From positions 3,010,557-3,074,556 of the forward strand of contig NC_133331.1 of assembly GCF_042186555.1 (NCBI RefSeq): a stretch of 64,000 bases of DNA, written 5' to 3'. This DNA comes from Aquarana catesbeiana (lineage: Eukaryota; Chordata; Amphibia; Anura; Ranidae). Below, piece after piece: positions 21,859-33,400 of the stretch (the stretch's first letter is position 1; each line of letters begins with the position of its first letter). The position numbers and the translations under genes are program-made. Under the pieces are notes generated by a model. It did not search any database, had not been told where the DNA came from, and was given only the letters and a program-made list of their open reading frames with translations.

Positions 21859-23453
21859 ATGCAGTCTCACCCTTGTCATGAGTGCACCCTTACCATTGCC
21901 ATCAGTGCATCCTGATCAATGCCCATCTGCAGCCTCGGAGGGGACAGGGAGGGGATTACATACAGGAGAATTTCCTGTTTACGCGGTGGCCTCTTTAATA
22001 CAAAGTTCCACCTCCTATGATAGACAGAACAGTCGTCCAATGGCAGCCCAGCAGACGGGACTTCTTATTACCGACGCTGCCAAGTAAACAGGAGATTCTC
22101 CTGTATGTAATCTGACAGCACTCGTCCCGCCCCCCTCCCTGTCCTCTCCGAGGCAGTATAGATAAATACAGTATATATCTTTTGTGGCCCTGGGTCCACA
22201 AAAGATATATATATCCAAATTGCCAGGGGGGCCACATTAAACCGGAACGTGGGCCGCAATTGGCCTGTGGGCCGGACTTTGGACATGCCTGTCGTAATCC
22301 AATGTACTCGCATATCAAAGCGAGTTTTCCCATTGAAGTCAGTGGAAACGAAAATAATTCATTCTGCATTGACTTCAATGGGATGTAATACCGCATGCGG
22401 TCAGAGGCGGAGGGCACCGGAGAGCCTCGGAAACGGCCGAAAAGGCCCGAGGGACATTTCGGCGGACCTCGGAAAGACTCACTTCACGAGCCTTTCCGAG
22501 GTCAGCCGAACTGTCCTCGGGCCTTTCTTTCCGAACGGCAACTTTCGGCTCTGCTCGGCTCCGGCGCCCCCCCACCTCAGGCCAAAGGCGGTACTGCACA
22601 CCGCTTTTGGCCTGAATCCTGCTTGGTTCGCAAACCGAGTTAGGAATTTTAGAAATACAGTGTTTAGTTTGCGAAACGCTCGTTAACCGCGTTACTCGCA
22701 AACCGAGGTTCCACTGTAATACTAAAATTATGAAAATAACTGAAACCAATAATAAGTGTAAATCATACAAACATAATACTGAAAAAAAGTGCCCACCAAT
22801 ATATCATAATGTAAAAAAAAGAAAAACACGTGATAAATCATAAAAAAATCCCCAGAAGGGAAATAACAGTTCAATATGAATTCAGACTGCTACTTCTGGG
22901 GAGAAGTTCGATGTACTTGTTAAGAGGACCACCGAGAGTGGAATTTGACATCAAATGTGCAGCCACCACCAAACACAACGATCGAGCACTCTTACCAGAT
23001 CCAATGGGTTACTACTAAGCAGCCAAATGCACAGAAAACCAAGGAAGATAGGACTCCACAGGGACCAGTAGATACGGGGACCAGCATACACAGGAACCAG
23101 CACAGAAGGAATGCAGCCACTCCAACTCAGCGTCCAAAAAATCCAAGGTTCAACCAGGCATATATGAATTGAGGAGGGAAAAACGCCAACGTAGCATAAA
23201 ATGCTTAATGAATGGTTTTATTGAAAAAGTAATGCACTTACATCAATATGGATAGAATAAAGGGCACTGTATATATGTGATCGCAAAAAGGAAGATAATG
23301 AGGAGCGCAATAACATGGAGCCAGCACAATATGTCCCAACGTTTTGTCCACTAAGAGACATCATCCGGGGTACTGGATGATACCCCGGATGTACACCGGA
23401 TGATGTCTTAGTGGACGAAGTGAATGGTGTGTTCAAGGTGATGTGCAGTGTTA

Positions 23454-23861
23454 TGCCCCGTACACACGATCGGATTTTCCGACAACAAATGTTGGATGTG
23501 AGCTTGTTAGCTGAAAGTCCGACCGTGCGTATGCTCCATTTTCGGACTTTCCACCAACAAATGCTGGCTAGCAGGTTTCAAAATTTTCAGCCAACAAAAC
23601 TTTGTTGTCAGAATTTCCGATCGTGTGTATAGAAGTCCGACGCACAAAAGTTCACGCATGCTCAGAATCAAGCAGAAGTAGCCGCACTGGCTATTGAACT
23701 TCCTTTTTCTCGGCTCGTCTTACGTCTTGTACGTCACCGCGTTCCCAATTGTTGGCCAACATTTGTATGACCGTGTGTATGCAAGACAAGTTGGAGCCAA
23801 CAACCTTCAAACAAAATTCCACGGTTTTATTGTCGGAAAGTCAGATCGTGTGTACGGGGCA
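23454..23861. mobile_element. Harbinger-like MITE inserted in Tc1
   Basis: The ends TGCCCCGTACACACGATCGG and the inverted ATCGTGTGTACGGGGCA are flanked by TTA (23451-23453) and TAA (23862-23864). The surrounding Tc1 text (GTGCAGTG then GTTTTCC) rejoins correctly if the element is removed, which supports a TTA target. Length is 408 bp with no transposase. Confidence 0.8.
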
Positions 23862-23899
23862 TAAGTTTTCCCACACATAGCGTTTTGCTTTTAGGCCAA

Positions 23900-24373
23900 A
23901 AAGTTACATTTTGGTCTCATCTGACCAGATCACCTTCTTCCACATGTTTGCTGTGTCCTCCACATGGCTTCTCGCAATCTGCAAACGGGACTTCTTATGA
24001 CTTTCTTTCACCAATGTCTTTCTTCTTGTCACTCTTCCATAAAGGGCAGATTTGTGGAGAACACGACTAATAGTTGTCCTGTGGACAGATTCTCCCACCT
24101 GAGCTGTGGATCTCTGCAGCTCCTCCAGAGTTACCATGGACCTCTTGGCTCTTCTCTGATGAATGTTCTCCTTGCCCGGCCGGTCAGTTTAGGTGGACGG
24201 CCATGTCTTGGTAGGTTTGCAGTTGTGCCATACTCTTTCCATTTTCCGATGATGGATTGAACAGAGCTCCGTGAGATGTTCAAAGCTTGGGAGATTTTTT
24301 TATAACCTAACCCTGCTTTATACTTCTCCACAACTTTATCCCTGACCTGTCTGGTGTGTTCCTTGGCCTTCAT
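23900..24373 (-). pseudogene. Tc1 transposase N-terminal half, frameshifted
   Basis: The minus strand starts at ATG 24373 (MKAKEHTRQVRDKVVEKY) with the first HTH (GYKKISQALNISRSSVQSII) and the GRPPKLT linker. After a frameshift near 24135 it continues with the second HTH and HKKSRLQIARSHV, then VIWSDETK with the first catalytic Asp. The C-terminal half is more than 3 kb away at 20105-20281. Confidence 0.85.
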
Positions 24374-24699
24374 GATGCTGTTTGTTTACTAAGGTTCTCT
24401 AACACACCTCTGAGGGCTTCACAGAACAGCTGTATTTATACTGAGAATAGATGACACACAGGTGGACTCTATTTACGAATTAGGTGACTTCTGAAGGAAA
24501 TTTGTTCAACTAGATTTTAGTTAGGGGTATCAGAGTAAAGGGGGCTGAATACAAATGCCCCCTACACTTTTCACATATTTATTTGTAAAAAAAAATTGAA
24601 AACCATTTATCATTTTCCTTCCACTTCACAATTATGTGCCACTTTGTGTTGGTCATGGTCTAGGGGTATGAATACATTTTCAAGGAACTGTACAACTCA

Positions 24700-27262
24700 T
24701 GATACATTAGTGGGAAGAATGTTCCTTACATTGGTGATCAGTGAGAAGAATGTTCCTTACATTGGTGATCAGTGAGAAGAATGTTACTTACATTGGTGAT
24801 CAATGAGAAGAATGTTCCTTACATTGGTGATCAGTGAGAAGAATGTTCCTTACATTGGTGATCAGTGAGAAGAATGTTCCTTACATTGGTGATCAGTGGG
24901 AAGAATGTTCCTTACATTGGTGATCAGTGAGAAGAATGTTCCTTACATTGGTGATCAGTGGGAAGAATGTTCCTTACATTGGTGATCAGTGAGAAGAATG
25001 TTCCTTACATTGGTGATCAGTGAGAAGAATGTCCCTTACATTGGTGATCAGTGAGAAGAATGTTCCTTACATTGGGGATCAGTAAGAAGAATGTCCCTTA
25101 CATTGGTGATCAGTGAGAAGAATGTTCCTTACATTGGTGATCAGTAAGAAGAATGTTCCTTACATTGGTGATCAATGGGAAGAATGTTCCTTACATTGGT
25201 GATCAGTGAGAAGAATGTTCCTTACATTGGTGATCAGTAAGAAGAATGTTCCTTACATTGGTGATCAATGGGAAGAATGTTCCTTACATTGGTGATCAGT
25301 GAGAAGAATGTTCCTTACATTGGTGATCAGTGAGAAGAATGTCCCTTACATTGGTGATCAGTGGGAAGAATGTTCCTTACATTGGTGATCAGTGAGAAGA
25401 ATGTTCCTTACATTGGTGATCAATGAGAAGAATGTTCCTTACATTGGTGATCAGTGGGAAGAATGTTCCTTACATTGGTGATCAGTGAGAAGAATGTTCC
25501 TTACATTGGTGATCAGTGAGAAGAATGTTCCTTACATTGGTGATCAGTGAGAAGAATGTTCCTTACATTGGTGATCAGTGAGAAGAATGTCCCTTACATT
25601 GGTGATCAGTGAGAAGAATGTCCCTTACATTGGTGATCAGTGAGAAGAATGTTCCTTACATTGGTGATCAGTGAGAAGAATGTTCCTTACATTGGTGATC
25701 AGTGAGAAGAATGTTCCTTACATTGGTGATCAGTGAGAAGAATGTTCCTTACATTGGTGATCAGTGAGAAGAATGTTCCTTACATTGGTGATCAGTGGGA
25801 AGAATGCTCCTTACATTGGTGATCAGTGAGAAGAATGTTCCTTACAATTGGTGATCAGTGAGAAGAATGTCCCTTACATTGGTGGTCAGTGAGAAGAATG
25901 TTCCTTACATTGGTGATCAGTGAGAAGAATGTTCCTTACATTGGTGATCAGTAAGAAGAATGTTCCTTACATTGGTGATCAGTGAGAAGAATGTTCCTTA
26001 CATTGGTGATCAATGGGAAGAATGTTCCTTACATTGGTGATCAGTGAGAAGAATGTTCCTTACATTGGTGATCAGTGAGAAGAATGTTCCTTACATTGGT
26101 GATCAATGGGAAGAATGTTCCTTACATTGGTGATCAGTGAGAAGAATGTTCCTTACATTGGGGATCAGTAAGAAGAATGTTCCTTACATTGGTGATCAGT
26201 GAGAAGAATGTTCCTTACATTGGTGATCAGTGAGAAGAATGTTCCTTACATTGGTGATCAATGGGAAGAATGTTCCTTACATTGGTGATCAGTGAGAAGA
26301 ATGTTCCTTACATTGGGGATCAGTAAGAAGAATGTTCCTTACATTGGTGATCAGTGAGAAGAATGTTCCTTACATTGGTGATCAATGGGAAGAATGTTCC
26401 TTACATTGGTGATCAGTGAGAAGAATGTTCCTTACATTGGTGATCAGTGAGAAGAATGTCCCTTACATTGGTGATCAGTGAGAAGAATGCTCCTTACATT
26501 GGTGATCAGTGAGAAGAATGTTCCTTACATTGGTGATCAGTGAGAAGAATGTCCCTTACATTGGTGATCAGTGAGAAGAATGTTCCTTACATTGGTGATC
26601 AGTGAGAAGAATGTCCCTTACATTGGTGATCAGTGAGAAGAATGTTCCTTACATAGGTGATCAGTGGGAAGAATGCTCCTTACATTGGTGATCAGTGAGA
26701 AGAATGCTCCTTACATTGGTGATCAGTGAGAAGAATGTTCCTTACATTGGTGATCAGTGAGAAGAATGTCCCTTACATTGGTGATCAGTGAGAAGAATGC
26801 TCCTTACATTGGTGATCAGTGAGAAGAATGTTCCTTACATTGGTGATCAGTGAGAAGAATGTCCCTTACATTGGTGATCAGTGAGAAGAATGTTCCTTAC
26901 ATTGGTGATCAGTGAGAAGAATGCTCCTTACATTGGTGATCAGTGAGAAGAATGTTCCTTACATAGGTGATCAGTGGGAAGAATGCTCCTTACATTGGTG
27001 ATCAGTGAGAAGAATGTTCCTTACATTGGTGATCAGTGGGAAGAATGTTCCTTACATTGGTGATCAGTGAGAAGAATGTTCCTTACATTGGTGATCAGTG
27101 AGAAGAATGTTCCTTACATTGGTGATCAGTGAGAAGAATGTTCCTTACATTGGTGATCAGTGAGAAGAATGTTCCTTACATTGGTGATCAGTGAGAAGAA
27201 TGTTCCTTACATTGGTGGTCAGTGGGAAGAATGTTCCTTACATTGGTGGTCAGTGGGAAAAA
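24700..27262. repeat. Minisatellite, 31-bp unit, about 83 copies
   Basis: The unit is GTTCCTTACATTGGTGATCA plus GTGAGAAGAAT. Variants include GTCCC, GCTCC, CAATGGG and GTAAG, and some recur in groups (for example AGTAAG copies about 62-155 bp apart). The flanks on both sides belong to the outer frog MITE, whose intact copies, as I recall, hold only a few such units. The array therefore grew from the element. Confidence 0.93.
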
Positions 27263-27380
27263 TGCTTCTTACAGATAGCTAAAAAGATCATCGGTGTCAA
27301 TGGGAACTTATCTGAGAGGCAGAAATTGCTCAAGAAACCCCTAACAACCTCTGGAGGAACCCTGGTTGAGAAACCCTGGG

Positions 27381-27898
27381 CTGGATTAGAAGCTTCCTCA
27401 GGAGCGGGACTGATATGAATAGTTCAATACTGAGCGTTCTGGAAGAAGCCTACATTTTATATAAATGATCTGGAATTAAAAAAAAGAAAAGGAGTAAACC
27501 TTTTGGGTCATACAAGCTTTATATTTATTGAGAATTTGACAAGAAATACAAAGTTACCATAACAGGATCTAGCCATGGGAAAAAAGGCAATATCTGAGAC
27601 AAGCAATGACCAAAGCAAGCAGTGTGTACACATCGAGACAAATGAACTTGATAAATTTGAGCCAAATAAATGGACTTTCCATGTACATCTGAAGAATATT
27701 ATTGTTAATGAAACATATAACCAAATAAATAACAAAAGTGAAGGTACATATACACTCTGAGACAAACTAACATGTAACCTAGCCCCTGAACTATGCATAG
27801 ATGGAAGATAGCAAGAACCTCATCCACCGTATAATGTAAGAGATAACTGTCAGGGGGGTAAATCTAATAAGTCTCTAATATAATGAGGGGGACTGCTC
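27381..27898. other. Unassigned A/T-rich sequence
   Basis: No gene recognised; short frames on both strands overlap and lack domains. Confidence 0.4.
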
Positions 27899-27924
27899 GC
27901 TATGTATTCACTGGCCACTGTATT

Positions 27925-28345
27925 AGGACCCCCTTGCTAGTAGCGGGTTGGAACCCCTTTTTAGGTCCCCCTTGCTAGTAGCGGGTTGGAACCCCTTTTT
28001 AGGTCCCCCTTGCTAGTAGCGGGTTGGACCCCCTTTATTAGGCCCCCCTTGCTAGTAGCGGGTTGGACCCCCTTTATTAGGTCCCCCTTGCTAGTAGCGG
28101 GTTGGACCCCTTTATTAGGTCCTCCTTGCTAATAGCGGGTTGGACCCCCTTTATTAGCTCCCTCTTGCTAGTAGCGGGTTGGAACCCCTTTTTAGGTCCC
28201 CCTTGCTAGTAGCGGGTTGGACCCCCTTTATTAGGCCCCCCTTGCTAGTAGCGGGTTGGACCCCCTTTATTAGGTCCCCCTTGCTAGTAGCGGGTTGGAC
28301 CCCTTTATTAGGTCCTCCTTGCTAGTAGCGGGTTGGACCCCCTTT
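27925..28345. repeat. Minisatellite, 39-bp unit, about 10.5 copies
   Basis: The unit is TAGGTCCCCCTTGCTAGTAG then CGGGTTGGACCCCCTTTAT. It is an expansion of the subterminal region of the Tc1 element. The other copy at 12921 has only two partial units (GCTAGTAGCGGGTTGGACCC twice). Confidence 0.9.
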
Positions 28346-28482
28346 GGCCTTCATTCTTGGTGGAATAGATACAACAAGGTGTTGGAAACGTTCCTCAGAG
28401 ATTTTGCTCCATAGTGACCTGATGACATCACACAGTTCCTGCAGATTTGTCGTCTGCCCATCCATGGTGACAATCTCTCTAC

Positions 28483-28838
28483 ATGATAGCGATTTACAAA
28501 TACCTCAATGGGGATCCCAGCATAGGAAATAAACTATTCAGTCCTAGGAAGTGTAAAAGGACACGGGGACACACAATGAGACTGGAGGAGAAGCGGTTTA
28601 ACCTCAAGCTGTGTAGGGGGTACTTCACTGTTAAGGCAATAAGGATGTGGAACTCTCTCCCACAATTGGTGGTGGCTGCGGGGAGTATGGATATCTTTCA
28701 AGGACTTTTAGATACACATCTTAAAGGACACAACATACAAGGATGTGGGAAATCATTATAGACACTGATACGTATGCACCTGCACAGGTTGAACTGGATG
28801 GACTATTGTCTTTTTCAGCCTTACCGACTATGTAACTA
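28483..28838 (+). mobile_element. Non-LTR retrotransposon 3' end
   Basis: An open frame (28483-28761) reads IYKYLNGDP, RFNLKLCRGYFTVKAIRMWN, SLPQLVVAA and FQGLLDTHLKG, which resembles the extreme C-terminus of CR1/L2/Rex-type LINE polyproteins. It is followed by GTTGAACTGGATGGACTATT and ACTATGTAACTA, a familiar LINE 3' end. It interrupts the Tc1 copy, replacing about 20 bp of expected Tc1 text. The element is strongly 5'-truncated. Confidence 0.75.
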
Positions 28839-29084
28839 AGTGCTCTATTGGATGAGATGTGGTGAGTGTGGAGGCCATTGGAGGACAGGGACCTCATTGT
28901 CCAGTGGTGAGATGATTGGAGCTTTGTGACATGGTGCATTATCCTGCTGGAAGGAGCCATCAGAAGACGGGGACACTGTAGTCATAAAGGGATGGACATG
29001 GTCAGCAACAATACTCAGGGAGGCCGTGGTGATTAAATCGATGCTCAGTTGGTACTAAGGGGCCCAAAGTGTGCCAAGAAAATA

Positions 29085-29878
29085 TCCCCCACACCATTAC
29101 ACCTCCACCACCAGCCTGAACCGGTGATATCCCATCCCCCACACCATTACACCTCCACCAACAGCCTGAACCGGTGATATCCCATCCCCCACACCATTAC
29201 ACCTCCACCAACAGCCTGAACCGGTGATATCCCATCCCCCACACCATTACACCCCCACCACCAGCCTGAACCAGTGATACCCCATCCCCCACACCATTAC
29301 ACCCCCACCACCAGCCTGAACCGGTGATACCCCATCCCCCACACCATTACACCCCCACCACCAGCCTGAACCGGTGATACCCCATCCCCCACACCATTAC
29401 ACCCCCACCACCAGCCTGAACCGGTGATATCCCATCCCCCACACCATTACACCTCCACCACCAGCCTGAACCGGTGATATCCCATCCCCCACACCATTAC
29501 ACCCCCACCACCAGCCTGAACCGGTGATACCCCATCCCCCACACCATTACACCCCCACCACCAGCCTGAACCGGTGATACCCCATCCCCCACACCATTAC
29601 ATCCCCACCACCAGCCTGAACCGGTGATATCCCATCCCCCACACCATTACACCCCCACCACCAGCCTGAACCGGTGATATCCCATCCCCCACACCATTAC
29701 ACCCCACCACCAGCCTGAACCAGTGATACCCCATCCCCCACACCATTACACCCCCACCACCAGCCTGAACCGGTGATATCCCATCCCCCACACCATTACA
29801 CCCCCACCACCAGCCTGAACCGGTAATATCCCATCCCCCACACCATTACACCCCCACCACCAGCCTGAACCGGTGATA
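29085..29878. repeat. Minisatellite, 50-bp unit, about 16 copies, inside transposase
   Basis: It is the same unit as 13341-13637 (CCCATCCCCCACACCATTAC followed by 30 bp). Subtypes differ at ACCTCC/ACCCCC and GTGATAT/GTGATAC. The complementary strand encodes the GGGVMVWG motif of the transposase. Confidence 0.92.
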
Positions 29879-30045
29879 CAAGGCAGGATGGATCCATGCG
29901 CCAAATTCTGACCCCACCATCTGAAAATCACACCTGAAATCCAGACTCATCAGACCAGGCAATGTTTTTCCAATCTTCTATTGTCCAATTTTGGTGAGTC
30001 TGTGCGAATTGTAGCCTCAGTTTATTCCCCATTCTGATGCGATAA

Positions 30046-30329
30046 ATTTTGGGGGAGGTGGGGAGAAAGGAATAATAGAGCTATAAGAAAGAGGATGAGG
30101 AAGAGAGACGCCAACCCGGGCACCCCTAGGCTGAAATCCTACATTAAACAATCATCAATTCAGATACGTAGCAAAGTCAGAAATAACGATAATAATTCCA
30201 CACAGTCCATGTGATCCCATAAGAATCTGTTTCCCAGGAGACTATTTGTTCCAAGTGAGTCAAAGAGTCCATTTCGCACGCCCATTCTGCGAGAGGAGGA
30301 GTGCCACTTTATACCGGTTTCTGGATGTA
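30046..30329. other. Unassigned sequence
   Basis: No gene or element recognised. Confidence 0.35.
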
Positions 30330-30480
30330 CAGTGCATCCGGAAAGTATTCACAGCGCTTCACATTTTCCACATTTTGTTATGTTACGGCCTTATTCCAAA
30401 ATAGATTAAATTCATTATTTTCCTCAAAATTCTACAAACCATCCCCCATAATGACAACATGAGAGAAGTTTGTTTGAAAT
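30330..30480. mobile_element. Tc1-like terminal fragment
   Basis: It begins CAGTGCATCCGGAAAGTATT after a TA and continues CACATTTTGTTATGTTACGG, the end of a widespread vertebrate Tc1 family. It is cut off at the start of the 28-bp array. Confidence 0.75.
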
Positions 30481-33400
30481 ATCACAGACTCCTCCCATGT
30501 ACATAAATATCACAGACTCCTCCCATGTACATAAGTATCACAGGCTCCTCCCATGTACATAAGTATCACAGACTCCTCCCATCACAGACTCCTCCCATGT
30601 ACATAAATATCACAGACTCCTCCCATGTACATAAGTATCACAGGCTCCTCCCATATACATAAGTATCACAGACTCCTCCCATCACAGACTCCTCCCATGT
30701 ACATAAGTATCACAGACTCCTGCCATATACATATGTATCACAGGCTCCTCCCATGTACATAAGTATCACAGGCTCCTCCCATATACATAAGTATCACAGG
30801 CTCCTCCCATGTACATAAGTATCACAGACTCCTCCCATGTACATAATTATCACAGGCTCCTCCCATGTACATAAGTATCACAGGCTCCTCCCATGTACAT
30901 AAGTATCACAGACTCCTCCCATGTACATAAGTATCACAGGCTCCTCCTATGTACATAAGTATCACAGGCTCCTCCCATGTACATAAGTATCACAGGCTCC
31001 TCCCATGTACATAAGTATCACAGGCTCCTCCCATGTACATAAGCATCACAGACTCCTCCCATGTACATAAGTATCACAGACTCCTCCCATGTACATAAGT
31101 ATCACAGACTCCTCCCATGTACATAAGTATCACAGGCTCCTCCCATGTACATAAGTATCACAGACTCCTCCCATGTACATAAGTATCAAAGGCTCCTCCC
31201 ATGTAAATAAGTATCACAGGCTCCTCCCATGTACATAAGTATCACAGACTCCTCCCATGTACATAAGTATCACAGGCTCCTCCTATGTACAAAAGTATTA
31301 CAGGCTCCTCCCATGTACATAAGTATCACAGGCTCCTCCCATGTACATAAGTATCACAGACTCCTCCCATGTACATAAGTATCACAGACTCCTCCCATGT
31401 ACATAAATATCACAGACTCCTCCTATGTACATAAGTATCACAGTCTCCTCCCATGTACATAAGTATCACAGGCCCCTCCCATGTACTCCTCCCATGTACA
31501 TAAGTATCACAGGCTCCTCCCATGTACATAAGTATCACAGGCTCCTCCCATGTACATAAGTATCACAGGCTCCTCCCATGTACATAAGTATCACAGGCTC
31601 CTCCCATGTACATAAGTATCACAGGCTCCTCCCATGTACATAAGTATCACAGGCTCCTCCCATGTACATAAGTATCACAGACTCCTCCCATGTACATAAG
31701 TATCACAGGCTCCTCCCATGTACATAAGTATCACAGACTCCTCCCATATACATAAGTATCAAAGGCTCCTCCCATGTACATAAGTATCACAGACTCCTCC
31801 CATATACATAAGTATCACAGACTCCTCCCATATACATAAGTATCACAGGCTCCTCCCATGTACATAAGTATCACAGACTCCTCCCATGTACATAAGTATC
31901 ACAGACTCCTCCCATATACATAAGTATCACAGGCTCCTCCCATGTACATAAGTATCACAGGCTCCTCCCATGTACATAAGTATCACAGACTCCTCCCATG
32001 TACATAAGTATCACAGACTCCTCCCATGTACATAAGTATCACAGACTCCTCCCATGTACATAAGTATCACAGGCTCCTCACATGTACATAAGTATCACAG
32101 ACTCCTCCCATGTACATAAGTATCACAGGCTCCTCCCATGTACATAATTATCACAGGCTCCTCCCATGTACATAAGTATCACAGACTCCTCCCATATACA
32201 TAAGTATCACAGACTCCTCCCATATACATAAGTATCACAGGCTCCTCCCATGTACATAAGTATCACAGACTCCTCCCATGTACATAAGTATCACAGACTC
32301 CTCCCATATACATAAGTATCACAGGCTCCTCCCATGTACATAAGTATCACAGGCTCCTCCCATGTACATAAGTATCACAGACTCCTCCCATGTACATAAG
32401 TATCACAGACTCCTCCCATGTACATAAGTATCACAGACTCCTCCCATGTACATAAGTATCACAGGCTCCTCACATGTACATAAGTATCACAGACTCCTCC
32501 CATGTACATAAGTATCACAGGCTCCTCCCATGTACATAATTATCACAGGCTCCTCCCATGTACATAAGTATCACAGGCTCCTCCCATGTACATAAGTATC
32601 ACAGGCTCCTCCCATGTACATAAGTATCACAGACTCCTCCCATGTACATAAGTATCACAGACTCCTCCCATGTACATAAGTATCACAGGCCCCTCCCATG
32701 TACATAAGTATCACAGGCCCCTCCCATGTACATAAGTATCACAGACTCCTGCCATATACATAAGTATTACAGACTCCTCCCATCACAGACTCCTCCCATG
32801 TACATAAGTATCACAGGCTCCTCCCATGTACATAAGTATCACAGACTCCTCCCATGTACATAAGTATCACAGGCTCCTCCTATGTACATAAGTATCACAG
32901 GCTCCTCCCATGTACATAAATATCACAGGCTCCTCCCATGTACATAAGTATCACAGACTCCTCCCATGTACATAAGTATCACAGGCTCCTCCCATGTACA
33001 TAAGTATCACAGACTCCTCCCATGTACATAAGTATCAAAGGCTCCTCCCATGTAAATAAGTATCACAGGCTCCTCCCATGTACATAAGTATCACAGACTC
33101 CTCCCATGTACATAAGTATCACAGGCTCCTCCTATGTACAAAAGTATTACAGGCTCCTCCCATGTACATAAGTATCACAGGCTCCTCCCATGTACATAAG
33201 TATCACAGACTCCTCCCATGTACATAAGTATCACAGACTCCTCCCATGTACATAAATATCACAGACTCCTCCTATGTACATAAGTATCACAGTCTCCTCC
33301 CATGTACATAAGTATCACAGGCCCCTCCCATGTACTCCTCCCATGTACATAAGTATCACAGGCTCCTCCCATGTACATAAGTATCACAGGCTCCTCCCAT

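Larger units (their letters stand above)
20380..22291. mobile_element. hAT-like element with perfect 8-bp TSD
   Basis: The ends CAGGGGTGTCCAAACTTT and the inverted GGACTTTGGACATGCCTG are flanked by perfect TCGTAATC duplications (20372-20379 and 22292-22299). The duplication falls inside the surrounding element, giving a clear order of insertion. The interior holds an AT microsatellite, two minisatellites and a hairpin at about 21952-22117. No transposase. Confidence 0.9.
20328..22716. mobile_element. TIR element with TA flanks, host of a hAT insertion
   Basis: Left text CATTGAAACCTCGG and right text CCGAGGTTCCACTG are inverted and flanked by TA (20326-20327 and 22717-22718). Without the hAT insertion the element would be about 470 bp. 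The right part contains palindromic G/C-rich text at about 22395-22620. Confidence 0.7.
20283..23415. mobile_element. Inserted block inside Tc1, probable retroposon remnant
   Basis: Tc1 homology stops near 20282 and resumes near 23415. The outer parts of the block (20283-20327 and 22719-23415) are A/T-rich and resemble other frog retroposon-like text at 58740-59110. They include a palindromic segment at 23355-23415 (GTCCACTAAGAGACATCATC and its inverse). Origin and ends are uncertain. It hosts the element at 20328-22716. Confidence 0.4.
19833..24690 (-). mobile_element. Tc1-like transposon interrupted by other insertions
   Basis: The ends CAGTGCCTTGAAAAAGTATT and CAAGGAACTG (preceded by GGGGTATGAATACATTTT) are inverted and flanked by TA (19831-19832 and 24691-24692). 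Transposase text is on the minus strand at 23900-24373 and 20100-20280. The segment for the second catalytic Asp is missing where the 20283-23415 block sits. Confidence 0.85.
19757..27380. mobile_element. Outer hAT-like frog MITE, split and expanded
   Basis: The left end CAGCCTTTCTCAACACAGAG and right end CTCTGGAGGAACCCTGGTTG then AGAAACCCTG are imperfect inverted repeats of a dispersed frog element I recognise. The expected neighbouring text continues across the Tc1 insertion. The left side stops at TATCTA (about 19832) and resumes at 24693 with the segment that feeds the 31-bp array. I could not verify a target duplication. Everything between 19833 and 24690 is later insertion. Confidence 0.6.
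27899..30045 (-). mobile_element. Second copy of the 12921-type Tc1 element, rearranged
   Basis: The left end CACTGGCCACTGTATTAGG, followed by homologous text, matches 12921 onward. It carries two internal minisatellites (27925-28345 and 29085-29878) and a LINE tail (28483-28838). The right side is deleted: homology to the transposase 5' part is lost after about 30020, apart from a short match at 30025-30042. Confidence 0.85.
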
